A stretch of DNA of 8,071 bases, taken from NCBI GenBank assembly GCA_030622585.1, contig JAUXFZ010000087.1:1-8071 (forward strand), in the 5' to 3' direction. Shown piece after piece: positions 1-6,481 of the stretch (position 1 is the stretch's first letter; every line of letters starts with the position of its first letter). The position numbers and the translations under genes were made by a program. The notes below the pieces were generated by a model. That model made no database searches and had not been told where the DNA came from. It saw only the letters and a program-made list of their open reading frames with translations. Source of the stretch: Myxococcales bacterium (GTDB lineage Bacteria; Myxococcota_A; Polyangia; Polyangiales; Houyiibacteriaceae).

Positions 1-891
1 ATCACTCACGATGGACTGCGCTCCATCTACCACCACATCAACTTCACGTTCGGGTACCTGCGACTGCCGCTGTTTACGGTGATTTCGGGCTACGTCTACG
101 ATCTTCGGCCGCTCCAAGCACGAGGCGCCATCCTCGCGTTTCTCCAAGGGAAGGCGCGGCGCATCCTCCTGCCGCTGATCACCGCAACGACGCTCTCGCT
201 CCTGCTCGTCGCAGTACTTCACGGGAGCTCCATCTACGAAGCGGGGATCTGGAAGTCGTACGTCTTCGGCTACCGCCACTACTGGTTCCTGCAAGCTTTG
301 ATCCAGGTGATCGTCGTCGTCGCCGTCGTCGAGTGGTTCGGCGGTATGAGCACCCTTGGTCGGTGGGCGCTCTGTGAAGCGGCGGCGGTGCTAGTAGCGC
401 TTACCCCGAATCCGACGGATTTCTTCAGCTTCGACGGGTTTCTCTTTCTGTTGCCGTTCTTCGTGTTTGGGATCGGCTTACACCGGTACGATCGGATACG
501 TTCGCAGCGCGGGCTCTTCATTGTAGCCGTCGCGTTCGGCGGTGCCGGCCTCACGCTCCAACAGCTCGGTCGGTTCGGAGTGATCGACATCCCGATCCAG
601 AGGGCCGACCTCCTCGGGATCGTCGTAGGCCTCTCCGCCAACTACGTGCTGTTCATGGTGAGGCGCCCAATTCCCTTTCTCGCGTGGATCGGAGCCTACT
701 CGTACGCGATCTACTTGTTCCATCATTTTGGAATCTCGCTCGGCAAGCGGGCCTTCATCGCGACTGGCCTAGGATCGAACGACGTCTACTTCTTGGTCAA
801 GCTCGCGCTTGGCCTCAGTGTGCCGATCGTGATCGAGGTCGTGTCGCGTCGATACGTCGTCAGCCGACGCCTCCTTCTGGGCTTGCGCTAA
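1..891 (+). CDS. Membrane acyltransferase, family 3 (5' end outside window)
   Basis: Likely an integral membrane O-acyltransferase (Acyl_transf_3, OafA/exopolysaccharide acyltransferase type) that transfers an acyl group, often acetyl, onto sugar hydroxyls. The frame is open from base 1 and ends at TAA 889-891, giving 296 visible residues. The GTG at 79 is internal: the residues before it, ending in RLPLFTVISGYVYDLR, match the family's conserved 'R-x-PLF-xx-SG' segment. Roughly the first 50-70 residues, with the usual catalytic histidine region, are missing. Other family marks are HYWFLQALIQ (about residues 92-101) and a late SYAIYLFHH segment near residues 234-242. About eight hydrophobic segments follow one another and the tail is basic. 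The neighbouring oxidoreductase and glycosyltransferases suggest it modifies a surface polysaccharide or its lipid-linked precursor. The family is clear; acyl donor and acceptor cannot be told. Confidence 0.9.
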   Translation: MTHDGLRSIYHHINFTFGYLRLPLFTVISGYVYDLRPLQARGAILAFLQGKARRILLPLITATTLSLLLVAVLHGSSIYEAGIWKSYVFGYRHYWFLQALIQVIVVVAVVEWFGGMSTLGRWALCEAAAVLVALTPNPTDFFSFDGFLFLLPFFVFGIGLHRYDRIRSQRGLFIVAVAFGGAGLTLQQLGRFGVIDIPIQRADLLGIVVGLSANYVLFMVRRPIPFLAWIGAYSYAIYLFHHFGISLGKRAFIATGLGSNDVYFLVKLALGLSVPIVIEVVSRRYVVSRRLLLGLR

Positions 892-960
892 CCTGTGGGC
901 CCCACCGTGGCGTCGTCGTCGATTGCAGGTCGTGGGCGTACCGTTCACTCTATACATGCA

Positions 961-2601
961 ATGCAAAACGTTCCGAACCCCGATATTTGTGTGGTCGGCA
1001 CCGGGCCTGCCGGGCTCGCTGTCGCGTTGCGCTCCGCGGCACGGGGCAAGACTGTTCTGCTGGCCGAGAGTGGCGATGGCATTTCAGATCTCAGCGCCCT
1101 GAACGCCGGCAAGGTCGTCGATGCCGTGTCAGCGCCGGACCGCACCGATCCTTTGCTCGTGCGAGGCCCAAGTCTGTTCGAGCCGGGCTATCTACTTTCG
1201 GGCCGAACCCGAGCCCCAGGGGGCTGCTCGACCATGTGGTGCGTCCGTGCTCGCGTCGATGCACCGGTCACACTTCGTATCGCGCGCCCGGAGCGCGTCG
1301 ATTTCGAGGCGCAAGACGACTACGACATCCCGTCCTGGCCCGTCGCGTTTGACGAGATTGACGGTTACCTCGATGACGCCTGCGGCTTCTTCGGACTCCG
1401 CGAGCCGGCGTTCGAGCCGTCTGACAGCATCCACCACTATTCGCTCGACCCTCAGGTGCTCGAGCCCAGGTACTTTCACTTTCCCGAGGCAACCGCGATC
1501 CACCAAGACCGCCTCCGCGACGCGCGCGAGACGGGCAACATCGAACTGCGAACCGGCTGGACACTGCTCGACATCAAGACAGACCCGACGAAGTCTCGAG
1601 TCACGGAGCTCACGTTCGTCGATACGAAGGGGCAGCGTTTCACGACGGCGCCCAAGCAGGTCGTTCTCGCGGCCGGCGGAGTCGAAAACTCACGCATCTT
1701 GTTGAACGCGGTCGACGAAGGCCAGGTCGTAGACCCTCACGGCACTCTTGGCCGTTGGTTCATGGATCATCCACACGTGCGCCTCGGCGTGCTGATTCCC
1801 AACCACAACATTGGTGAAGCGGGTCGGTTCCACGATTTTCACGAGCGGGACGGTTGCAGCGTGCTCGGGCACTACTCGCTTTCGCGCGCCGCGGTACGTT
1901 CTGAGAAGCTCCTGCGCTTCTCTCTGACGATTGTGGGGGCGCCGGCGGTCACCGTCACCAAGGCCGCTGCTGCCGGCGCGAGACTCGTCAACTCCAGGTA
2001 CGGGAGGCTCAGCCCGGTGGAGTTGTCCGAGCAACTGCTGGAGCTCACCAAGGACCCGCGCTCCGTGATCAAACAGTTTCGATACAAGCTCGGCCGAGGC
2101 AATCGCCATCATACCGCTCTGGGCGGCTGGTCAGATCCAAACACGGCGGTCTCCGATATCGGCGTGTTGGCGATCGAATCGATGGTCGCGCAACGCCCAT
2201 CCCGCGACAATCGCATCCGCCTGGGGCGTGCCCGAAGCCGTTTGGGCAAGCGACAGGCGTGCCTTCAATGGTCGTGGAGTCGACCGGAAGTCGACAGCTA
2301 CTGGCGCTCGGTGAACCTCGTGCGCGAACATTTTGCTCGCATCAATGTCGGCAGGTTCTTGGGCGCTGCTGAGCTGGGCAGCGGCGAAGTCCCCCACGGG
2401 GGGACTGGATGGCATCAGATGGGCGGCACACGCATGTCAGACGACCCGTCTACGGGAGTTGTCGATGCACACTGCCGCCACCATCAGACGGAAAATCTCT
2501 TCATCGCCGGGAGTTCCGTGTTTCCATCGACTGTGGGTTACGCAAACCCGACCCTCACCGTCGCGGCGGTCGCGCTACGGCTAGGCGATCATCTCGCCTA
2601 G
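961..2601 (+). CDS. FAD-dependent GMC-family oxidoreductase
   Basis: Flavoprotein of the glucose-methanol-choline (GMC) oxidoreductase family, which oxidises alcohol groups, often on sugars. From the ATG at 961 it has 546 residues. The Rossmann FAD-binding motif GTGPAG lies at 13-18, the second conserved segment GRTRAPGGCS at 81-90 and the AAGGVENSRILL segment at 237-248. The C-terminal domain has WHQMGGTRM at 484-492 with the expected active-site His485, and YANPTLT with the partner Asn529. I chose ATG 961 because the Rossmann strand begins nine residues later. In-frame GTGs at 895 and 907 would add up to 22 residues of low-information sequence, and none of the starts has a convincing Shine-Dalgarno. 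No signal peptide is seen, so it is probably cytoplasmic. Its place among glycan genes suggests that it oxidises a sugar or a lipid-linked glycan; this is inference. It ends in TAG within a hairpin. Confidence 0.9.
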   Translation: MQNVPNPDICVVGTGPAGLAVALRSAARGKTVLLAESGDGISDLSALNAGKVVDAVSAPDRTDPLLVRGPSLFEPGYLLSGRTRAPGGCSTMWCVRARVDAPVTLRIARPERVDFEAQDDYDIPSWPVAFDEIDGYLDDACGFFGLREPAFEPSDSIHHYSLDPQVLEPRYFHFPEATAIHQDRLRDARETGNIELRTGWTLLDIKTDPTKSRVTELTFVDTKGQRFTTAPKQVVLAAGGVENSRILLNAVDEGQVVDPHGTLGRWFMDHPHVRLGVLIPNHNIGEAGRFHDFHERDGCSVLGHYSLSRAAVRSEKLLRFSLTIVGAPAVTVTKAAAAGARLVNSRYGRLSPVELSEQLLELTKDPRSVIKQFRYKLGRGNRHHTALGGWSDPNTAVSDIGVLAIESMVAQRPSRDNRIRLGRARSRLGKRQACLQWSWSRPEVDSYWRSVNLVREHFARINVGRFLGAAELGSGEVPHGGTGWHQMGGTRMSDDPSTGVVDAHCRHHQTENLFIAGSSVFPSTVGYANPTLTVAAVALRLGDHLA

Positions 2602-2612
2602 CTTGGGCTAGG
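2580..2612 (+). promoter_or_regulatory. Competing hairpins over the GMC stop codon
   Basis: Three complementary arms follow one another. Arm A is GCTAGGCGA (2580-2588), arm B is TCGCCTAGC (2594-2602) and arm C is GCTAGG (2607-2612). A and B form a perfect 9-bp stem with a 5-base loop. Part of B (2597-2602) and C form a perfect 6-bp stem with a 4-base loop. The two structures exclude each other, and the TAG stop (2599-2601) lies in the shared arm. No T-run follows, so this is not a standard intrinsic terminator. It could slow ribosomes, protect the mRNA end or modulate transcription into the glycosyltransferase genes. The pairing is seen directly; the function is unknown. Confidence 0.45.
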
Positions 2613-2653
2613 AATCGACCTGGGAGCCGAATTCTGCTGCCCAGATGGCATCG

Positions 2654-2682
2654 TTGTCGAATATCCGCTCGTGTCCAATAAT
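2654..2682 (+). promoter_or_regulatory. Candidate sigma70-type promoter before the glycosyltransferases
   Basis: TTGTCG (2654-2659; four of six match TTGACA) is separated by exactly 17 bases from AATAAT (2677-2682; five of six match TATAAT). It lies in the 90-base gap after the oxidoreductase gene. Transcription would begin near 2689, only about three bases before the ATG at 2692. This would explain why that gene has no Shine-Dalgarno. It rests on a motif match only. Confidence 0.35.
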
Positions 2683-2691
2683 GCTAGTCGC

Positions 2692-3651
2692 ATGAAAGTT
2701 CTCGTTGTCGTCCTCAACTATCGGACTCCGAAGCTGGCCGTTGGCTGTCTCGAGTCGTTGAAGCACGAAGTCGAGCAGATCGGGTCCATGCATGTCGTCG
2801 TCATGGACAACGACTCGGGAGACGGCTCGGTCGAGACGATTGGGAGAGCAATCGAGGCCAACGGCTGGGACTGGTGCACGCTGATGCCTCTGTCGCGCAA
2901 CGGTGGATACAGCGCTGGTAACAACGCAGGGATCCGGCCCTACCTTCATTCAGAAGAGCCTCCAGATTACGTGATGCTCGTGAACCCCGATGCGTACGTG
3001 CATGAAGGTGCAATCAGCACGCTGCTCGCGTTCATGGAAAGCCGGACGGACGTCGGCATCGCCGGCGCCCGCGTCGAGGACGCTAACGGTGCGCAGAGCC
3101 ACTCGGCTTTCCGGTTCCCAAGCGCTGCGAGCGAGCTGGTCGAGGGCTTCAAGCTCGGCCTGCTCACCAAGTTGCTCAGCCAGCGGCAGCTTCTGTACGA
3201 GCTGGGTGAGGAGACGATGCAAGTCGACTGGGTGACCGGTGCCGCCATGATGATTCGCAAAGAGGTCTTGGCCGAGGTAGGCCTCCTCGACGACGGGTAT
3301 TTCCTCTACTTCGACGAGGTGGATTTCTGTTTTCGAGCACGTCAAGCGGGCTGGCCCGCCTACTACGTTCCGAACAGCGTCGTCACGCATCTGCAGGCGC
3401 AGGCGACCGGCATCACCGACGATCGCAACGACAAGCGCCAGTACCCAGATTACTGGTTCGATTCACGACGGCGCTTTTTCGTGAAGAACCGCGGCAAGAC
3501 TCAAGCAATGCTCGCGGACCTGGCGTTTCTATGCGGCTATACGACCTTTCGCATTCGCAGTGTCATCCAGCGGAAGGAGAACGAGGAACCGCCTCACTTC
3601 TGGCGGGACTTTCTCCGTAACAGCACCTTCGTGAAGGGGTTCGAAGTATGA
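2692..3651 (+). CDS. Family 2 glycosyltransferase, rhamnosyltransferase-like
   Basis: GT-A fold family 2 glycosyltransferase, expected to transfer a sugar from a nucleotide-sugar donor to a growing glycan at the cytoplasmic face of the membrane. From ATG 2692 it has 319 residues. VVVLNYRTP begins the first strand at 5-13 and VVVMDNDSGDGS lies at 35-46. NGGYSAGNNAG is at 70-80, LVNPDAYV with the metal/nucleotide-binding acidic residue (D100) at 96-103, and VTGAAMMIRKEV at 181-192. The acceptor-side motif YFDEVDFCFRARQAGW is at 206-221, with His233 following. This pattern resembles WbbL/RfbF-type rhamnosyltransferases, but the sugar cannot be fixed from sequence. I prefer ATG 2692 to an in-frame GTG at 2671 because the first strand starts at residue 2. 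No Shine-Dalgarno is seen for either. The TGA overlaps the next gene's start (ATGA), implying translational coupling. Confidence 0.9.
   Translation: MKVLVVVLNYRTPKLAVGCLESLKHEVEQIGSMHVVVMDNDSGDGSVETIGRAIEANGWDWCTLMPLSRNGGYSAGNNAGIRPYLHSEEPPDYVMLVNPDAYVHEGAISTLLAFMESRTDVGIAGARVEDANGAQSHSAFRFPSAASELVEGFKLGLLTKLLSQRQLLYELGEETMQVDWVTGAAMMIRKEVLAEVGLLDDGYFLYFDEVDFCFRARQAGWPAYYVPNSVVTHLQAQATGITDDRNDKRQYPDYWFDSRRRFFVKNRGKTQAMLADLAFLCGYTTFRIRSVIQRKENEEPPHFWRDFLRNSTFVKGFEV
3634..3639 (+). promoter_or_regulatory. Ribosome binding site of the second glycosyltransferase
   Basis: AAGGGG lies eight bases before ATG 3648, inside the end of the upstream gene. It is the clearest Shine-Dalgarno in the window and supports the ATGA-overlap start. 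Confidence 0.65.
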
Positions 3652-4646
3652 GCGCAGGACCCCGCTTTTCGGTTGGCGCTGTCGCGATCGGCAAGAACGA
3701 GGGAGAGCGGTTGAGGATCTGCCTGCACTCGCTCGCAGAGCAAGTGTCTCACGTCGTCTACGTCGATTCGGGCTCCTCGGACGGAAGCGTGGAATTGGCG
3801 CGGTCGATGGGAGCCGAGGTCGTCGAGCTCGACTCGTCCATACCGTTCACGGCTGCGCGCGCGCGGAACGCGGGTGTCGAACGCCTGACCCGGGTCGCCC
3901 CCGAGTTGAAGTATGCGCAGCTGATCGACGGGGATTGTGAGCTGGTCGGTGGGTGGATTGAAAACGCTGCCGGCTTCCTCGAAGAGAATAGAGAGTACGC
4001 TGCCGCGACCGGCCGGCTGAGGGAGCGCTTCCCGAACGCGAGCGTCTACAACTACCTTTGCGACGTCGAGTGGGATACGCCGCTTGGCGATGCCAAGGCG
4101 TGTGGCGGAATCGCGATGATGCGCGTTCGAGCGTTCGAGTCCGTCGGTGGCTTCATGCCTGACTTGATCGCCGGCGAGGAGCCCGAGCTTTGTGTGCGGC
4201 TCAGGCACGACGGATGGAGAATACGCCGTCTCGACGCGGAGATGGCGCTCCACGATGTCGCGATGAGCCACTTCTCTCAATGGTGGAAACGCGCGATGCG
4301 CGCCGGTCACGCGTATGCGGAAGGGTCGTACCTGCACGGTGCCCCGCCCGAACGAATGGGGGTTCGGGAGTCGAGGCGGATCGTCGCGTGGGGACTCATC
4401 CTCCCAGCGCTCGCCATTGCAGCGGCACCTGTCACGGGTCGGCTCTCCTTGCTGTTGCTGCTCGCCTACCCACTCAACGTGGTCCGTATCGCCCGCCGCC
4501 TACGTAGCGAAGGGCAATCGCGGCCGTGGACGCTCGCCTTCTTCCTGATGCTCGCCAAGTTCCCCGAAGCGACCGGCTGGCTCCGTTTCCGTTGGGGCAA
4601 GCTCACCGGTAACCGCTCCGCCATCATCGAGCACAAAGGCGACTGA
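3648..4646 (+). CDS. Family 2 glycosyltransferase with C-terminal membrane segments
   Basis: A second, clearly different GT2 enzyme of 332 residues, likely acting at the inner membrane on a lipid-linked or polymer glycan. AIGKNEGERL at 13-22 is the first strand and loop, and VDSGSSDGS at 39-47 the nucleotide-binding turn. LIDGDCEL at 92-99 carries the DxD motif (D94, D96). GGIAMMRV at 153-160 is followed by AGEEPELCVRLRHDGWRI at 175-192, the general-base and acceptor region. Here the usual G-E-D is G-E-E, which I recall as typical of one GT2 subgroup rather than a defect. HFSQWWKRAMRAG at 208-220 follows. Two hydrophobic segments at about 245-261 and 265-280, and a weaker one near 293-303, should anchor it, as in ExoA-like enzymes. 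It starts at the ATGA overlap with a good Shine-Dalgarno and ends at TGA 4644-4646. It is very probably co-transcribed with the upstream glycosyltransferase. Donor and acceptor are unknown. Confidence 0.9.
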   Translation: MSAGPRFSVGAVAIGKNEGERLRICLHSLAEQVSHVVYVDSGSSDGSVELARSMGAEVVELDSSIPFTAARARNAGVERLTRVAPELKYAQLIDGDCELVGGWIENAAGFLEENREYAAATGRLRERFPNASVYNYLCDVEWDTPLGDAKACGGIAMMRVRAFESVGGFMPDLIAGEEPELCVRLRHDGWRIRRLDAEMALHDVAMSHFSQWWKRAMRAGHAYAEGSYLHGAPPERMGVRESRRIVAWGLILPALAIAAAPVTGRLSLLLLLAYPLNVVRIARRLRSEGQSRPWTLAFFLMLAKFPEATGWLRFRWGKLTGNRSAIIEHKGD

Positions 4647-4809
4647 AGCCGCCCCACTTCTCTGCGCGAGTCTTCGGGCGACAATGTTTTACCAGTGCCC
4701 TAAAAGGGTGAAAAAAGAACACAATACAACGCTGTCGGACCGTATATCTAGAATATGTTAACCCTAGCGGGCTGGAAAAGCCCGAAGCGGTGGCTCATCA
4801 TGTTCTTGT
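4647..4809 (+). promoter_or_regulatory. AT-richer intergenic region, likely promoter/leader of the DUF1592-DUF1552 pair
   Basis: This 163-base gap is the largest in the window. Bases 4680-4760 are visibly poorer in GC than the flanking genes, as expected for a promoter. TAGAAT at 4749-4754 is one mismatch from TATAAT, but I see no good -35 box at 16-18 bases, so the exact promoter is undefined. A small perfect inverted repeat, CCCT-AAA-AGGG, lies at 4698-4708 and could be an operator half or chance. I see no intrinsic terminator for the upstream glycosyltransferase gene. Function is inferred from position and composition. Confidence 0.4.
4768..4784 (+). promoter_or_regulatory. 5' leader hairpin before the DUF1592 gene
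   Basis: CGGGCT (4768-4773) and AGCCCG (4779-4784) form a perfect 6-bp GC-rich stem around the loop GGAAA. It ends 25 bases before ATG 4810. A purine-rich GAAGCGGTGG lies just after it, 15 bases from the start, which is too far for a good Shine-Dalgarno. The hairpin may position or limit ribosome entry. I do not recognise it as a known riboswitch. Confidence 0.35.
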
Positions 4810-6312
4810 ATGAGCCGTTGGGGGACGCCGAGTGCATTCTGGCAGCTTGCTTTCGCGAGCGGTTTGGCTCTTTTGGCAGCGTGCGAGGGCATAATCGGCC
4901 CCTCAGCCGGGGGCCCCAGAGGCCGCACGGAGGCCTTCGTGTGCGACAACCCCGACGCTATCGTCCTGGGCTCCGCTCCCGCGAGGCGCCTCACGAACGC
5001 CGAATACGACAACACGGTGCGTGACCTTCTAGGCGGCGACATTCCACGGCTGCCAGAGCAGCCCAGCGATGCCGGCTTGCAAGGTTCCTTCGAGAACGAC
5101 GCCTTGTCGCTCGGGCCGTCGGACGTTCGCGTCGCCCGATATGAAGCCGCGGCAACGCTCCTCGGTGCACATGCCGTCAACAGCGCGACGGCGCGCGATC
5201 GTGTGGTTCCCTGCCCGACGGCAGACGCGGAGTGTGGCCGGCAGTTCGTGGAAACCTTCGGCAAGCGGGCATTCCGCCGCCCGCTCACCGATGACGAGCT
5301 CGACCGATGGGTCGGGTTCTTCGAATCGCAGCGCGCATCGATCGATTTCGACGCGGGTGTGCAGCTGACGGTCGCCGCCATGTTGCAGGCGCCGCAGTTC
5401 CTCTATCGACTCGAGAACGAGGGTTCCGAGATCAACGCTGATCAGTTCGAGCTATCGCAACACGAGCTCGCGAGCCGGCTTTCGTACCTACTCTGGGAGA
5501 CGATGCCCGACGACGAGCTGCTTGCAGCCGCCGCAGCAGGCGACCTCGAGAGCGACGTGCAGCTCGAAGCACAGGCAAGGCGCCTCTTGACGAACGATCG
5601 CGCGCGAACCGCCGTGCGCAACTTCCACCGGCAGTGGCTGTATCTCGACCGGGTGCTCGGCGAAGACAAGCTCCCGGAGCTCGTCCCGATGTGGAGCGCC
5701 GGGGCTCGTGAGTCTGCCAAGGAGGAGACGCTTCTCTTCATCGAAAACACTTTCCTCGGCGGCGGAACGGTCAACGACCTATTCACGAGCAATATCGCGT
5801 ACGTCGATGATGTGATGGCTCAACTCTACGATATCCCGTCGCCGACGGAGCCGTGGTCGCAGGTCGAGCTCGACCCTGACGAGCGCGCCGGTCTGCTCAG
5901 CCGCATCGCGTTCTTGGCTGGCAATGCCCACGACGCCAACGGCTCGCCGCCGCTTCGCGGAGTGTACGTGATGGAGCGGATTCTGTGTGAGACCCGCCCT
6001 TCGCCGCCTGCGAGCGCCGACGTGTCCACGCCAGTGGCCGCTCCGAATCAAGGCCCGATGACCAACCGCGACCTCTTCGAGCAACGCGTCGCACCATCGG
6101 CCTGCCAGGGCTGTCATGTGCGCATTGACGGTTTTGGCTATGGCTTCGAGAACTACGACGCCGCGGGCCTGTTCCGTGCGGAGGACAACGGGCTTCCCGT
6201 CGACGCATCCGGTTTCGCAAATGGCATTGGGAACGACGCGGACTACGACGGTGCCGTCGAGCTGCAGGCTCTGCTGGGCGAGAGTGACGTCGTCCGAGGT
6301 TGCGTGGCGTAG
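4810..6312 (+). CDS. DUF1592-family lipoprotein with CxxCH haem motif, ended early by an in-frame TAG
   Basis: A secreted, lipid-anchored protein of the DUF1587-DUF1595-DUF1592-DUF1588-DUF1585 family, of unknown biochemical role. ATG 4810 is the only usable start: an in-frame TAG lies at 4765-4767 with no ATG, GTG or TTG between. A signal peptide with lipobox LAAC ends at Cys25. DUF1587 covers about 60-125 (RLTNAEYDNTVRDLLG), DUF1595 134-195 (GKRAFRRPLTDDEL), DUF1592 213-340 and DUF1588 357-458. DUF1588 contains CQGCH at 432-436, a c-type haem-binding motif, followed by GFGYGFENYDAAG. DUF1585 starts near 479 but stops at TAG after residue 500; a complete family member would be about 555 residues. 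The lost part is encoded in the same frame downstream. Haem attachment suggests a periplasmic or outer-membrane redox function, which is inference. The DUF1552 partner follows directly. Confidence 0.9.
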   Translation: MSRWGTPSAFWQLAFASGLALLAACEGIIGPSAGGPRGRTEAFVCDNPDAIVLGSAPARRLTNAEYDNTVRDLLGGDIPRLPEQPSDAGLQGSFENDALSLGPSDVRVARYEAAATLLGAHAVNSATARDRVVPCPTADAECGRQFVETFGKRAFRRPLTDDELDRWVGFFESQRASIDFDAGVQLTVAAMLQAPQFLYRLENEGSEINADQFELSQHELASRLSYLLWETMPDDELLAAAAAGDLESDVQLEAQARRLLTNDRARTAVRNFHRQWLYLDRVLGEDKLPELVPMWSAGARESAKEETLLFIENTFLGGGTVNDLFTSNIAYVDDVMAQLYDIPSPTEPWSQVELDPDERAGLLSRIAFLAGNAHDANGSPPLRGVYVMERILCETRPSPPASADVSTPVAAPNQGPMTNRDLFEQRVAPSACQGCHVRIDGFGYGFENYDAAGLFRAEDNGLPVDASGFANGIGNDADYDGAVELQALLGESDVVRGCVA

Positions 6313-6477
6313 CAGTGGTTCACCTACGCGAACGGTCGGCCAGCGGAGCCCGCCGACACCTGCCAGTTGGAGGCGATTCAAGAGGCCTTTGCCGAGAACG
6401 GCGGCAACCTTGTCGAGCTCTTGGTCAGCATCGTAACGCGCCCCGAGTTCAGACTCCGAAGCCGGGTGAGAGCTTGA
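6313..6477 (+). pseudogene. Orphaned C-terminal DUF1585 segment of the DUF1592 gene
   Basis: Continues the frame of the upstream gene for 54 codons from the TAG at 6310-6312 to TGA 6475-6477. It has no start codon of its own near the beginning. It reads QWFTYANGR, then a cysteine, then LEAIQEAFAENGGNLVELL and RPEFRLR, which is the expected end of a DUF1585 domain. Third codon positions are G or C in 43 of 54 codons, like real coding sequence, so decay is recent or absent. Cys518 (numbering through the stop) would be a plausible disulphide partner for Cys498 just before the stop. The true end lies four bases before the DUF1552 start, the spacing expected of an intact operon. One base change, for example CAG to TAG, would explain the break; readthrough or a sequence error are the alternatives. 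Confidence 0.8.
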
Positions 6478-6481
6478 TCAG

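Noticed and set aside
176..178. GEE in place of GED in the second glycosyltransferase as an inactivating change (residues 176-178, DNA near 4173-4181)
   Set aside because: The surrounding AGEEPELC motif is, from memory, typical of this GT2 subgroup, and the DxD at 94-96 is intact.
309..331. GTC/GTCGTC repeats as a tandem repeat
   Set aside because: They encode a valine-rich membrane helix (VIVVVAVVEW); ordinary codon use, not a repeat element.
684..1352. 222-codon + strand open frame across the acyltransferase/GMC junction
   Set aside because: Very Arg/Ala/Ser-rich with no family signature, and it overlaps two well-supported genes in another frame; a GC-bias shadow.
3594..4337. 247-codon antisense open frame opposite the second glycosyltransferase
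   Set aside because: Lies over a gene with clear GT2 motifs; long antisense frames are expected in GC-rich coding DNA, and no motif or ribosome site supports it.
4698..4708. CCCT-AAA-AGGG inverted repeat as a terminator of the glycosyltransferase gene
   Set aside because: Only 4 bp, followed by an A-run rather than a T-run on the + strand; too weak for termination.
4755..5024. Possible leader peptide from ATG 4755 overlapping the lipoprotein start
   Set aside because: No Shine-Dalgarno, and beyond the first 30 codons it simply reads the overlapping gene out of frame with biased composition.
4764..5381. 205-codon antisense frame over the DUF1592 gene start
   Set aside because: Composition is Ser/Arg-rich with no recognisable domain, and it covers the lipoprotein signal peptide and DUF1587/1595 region of a solid gene.
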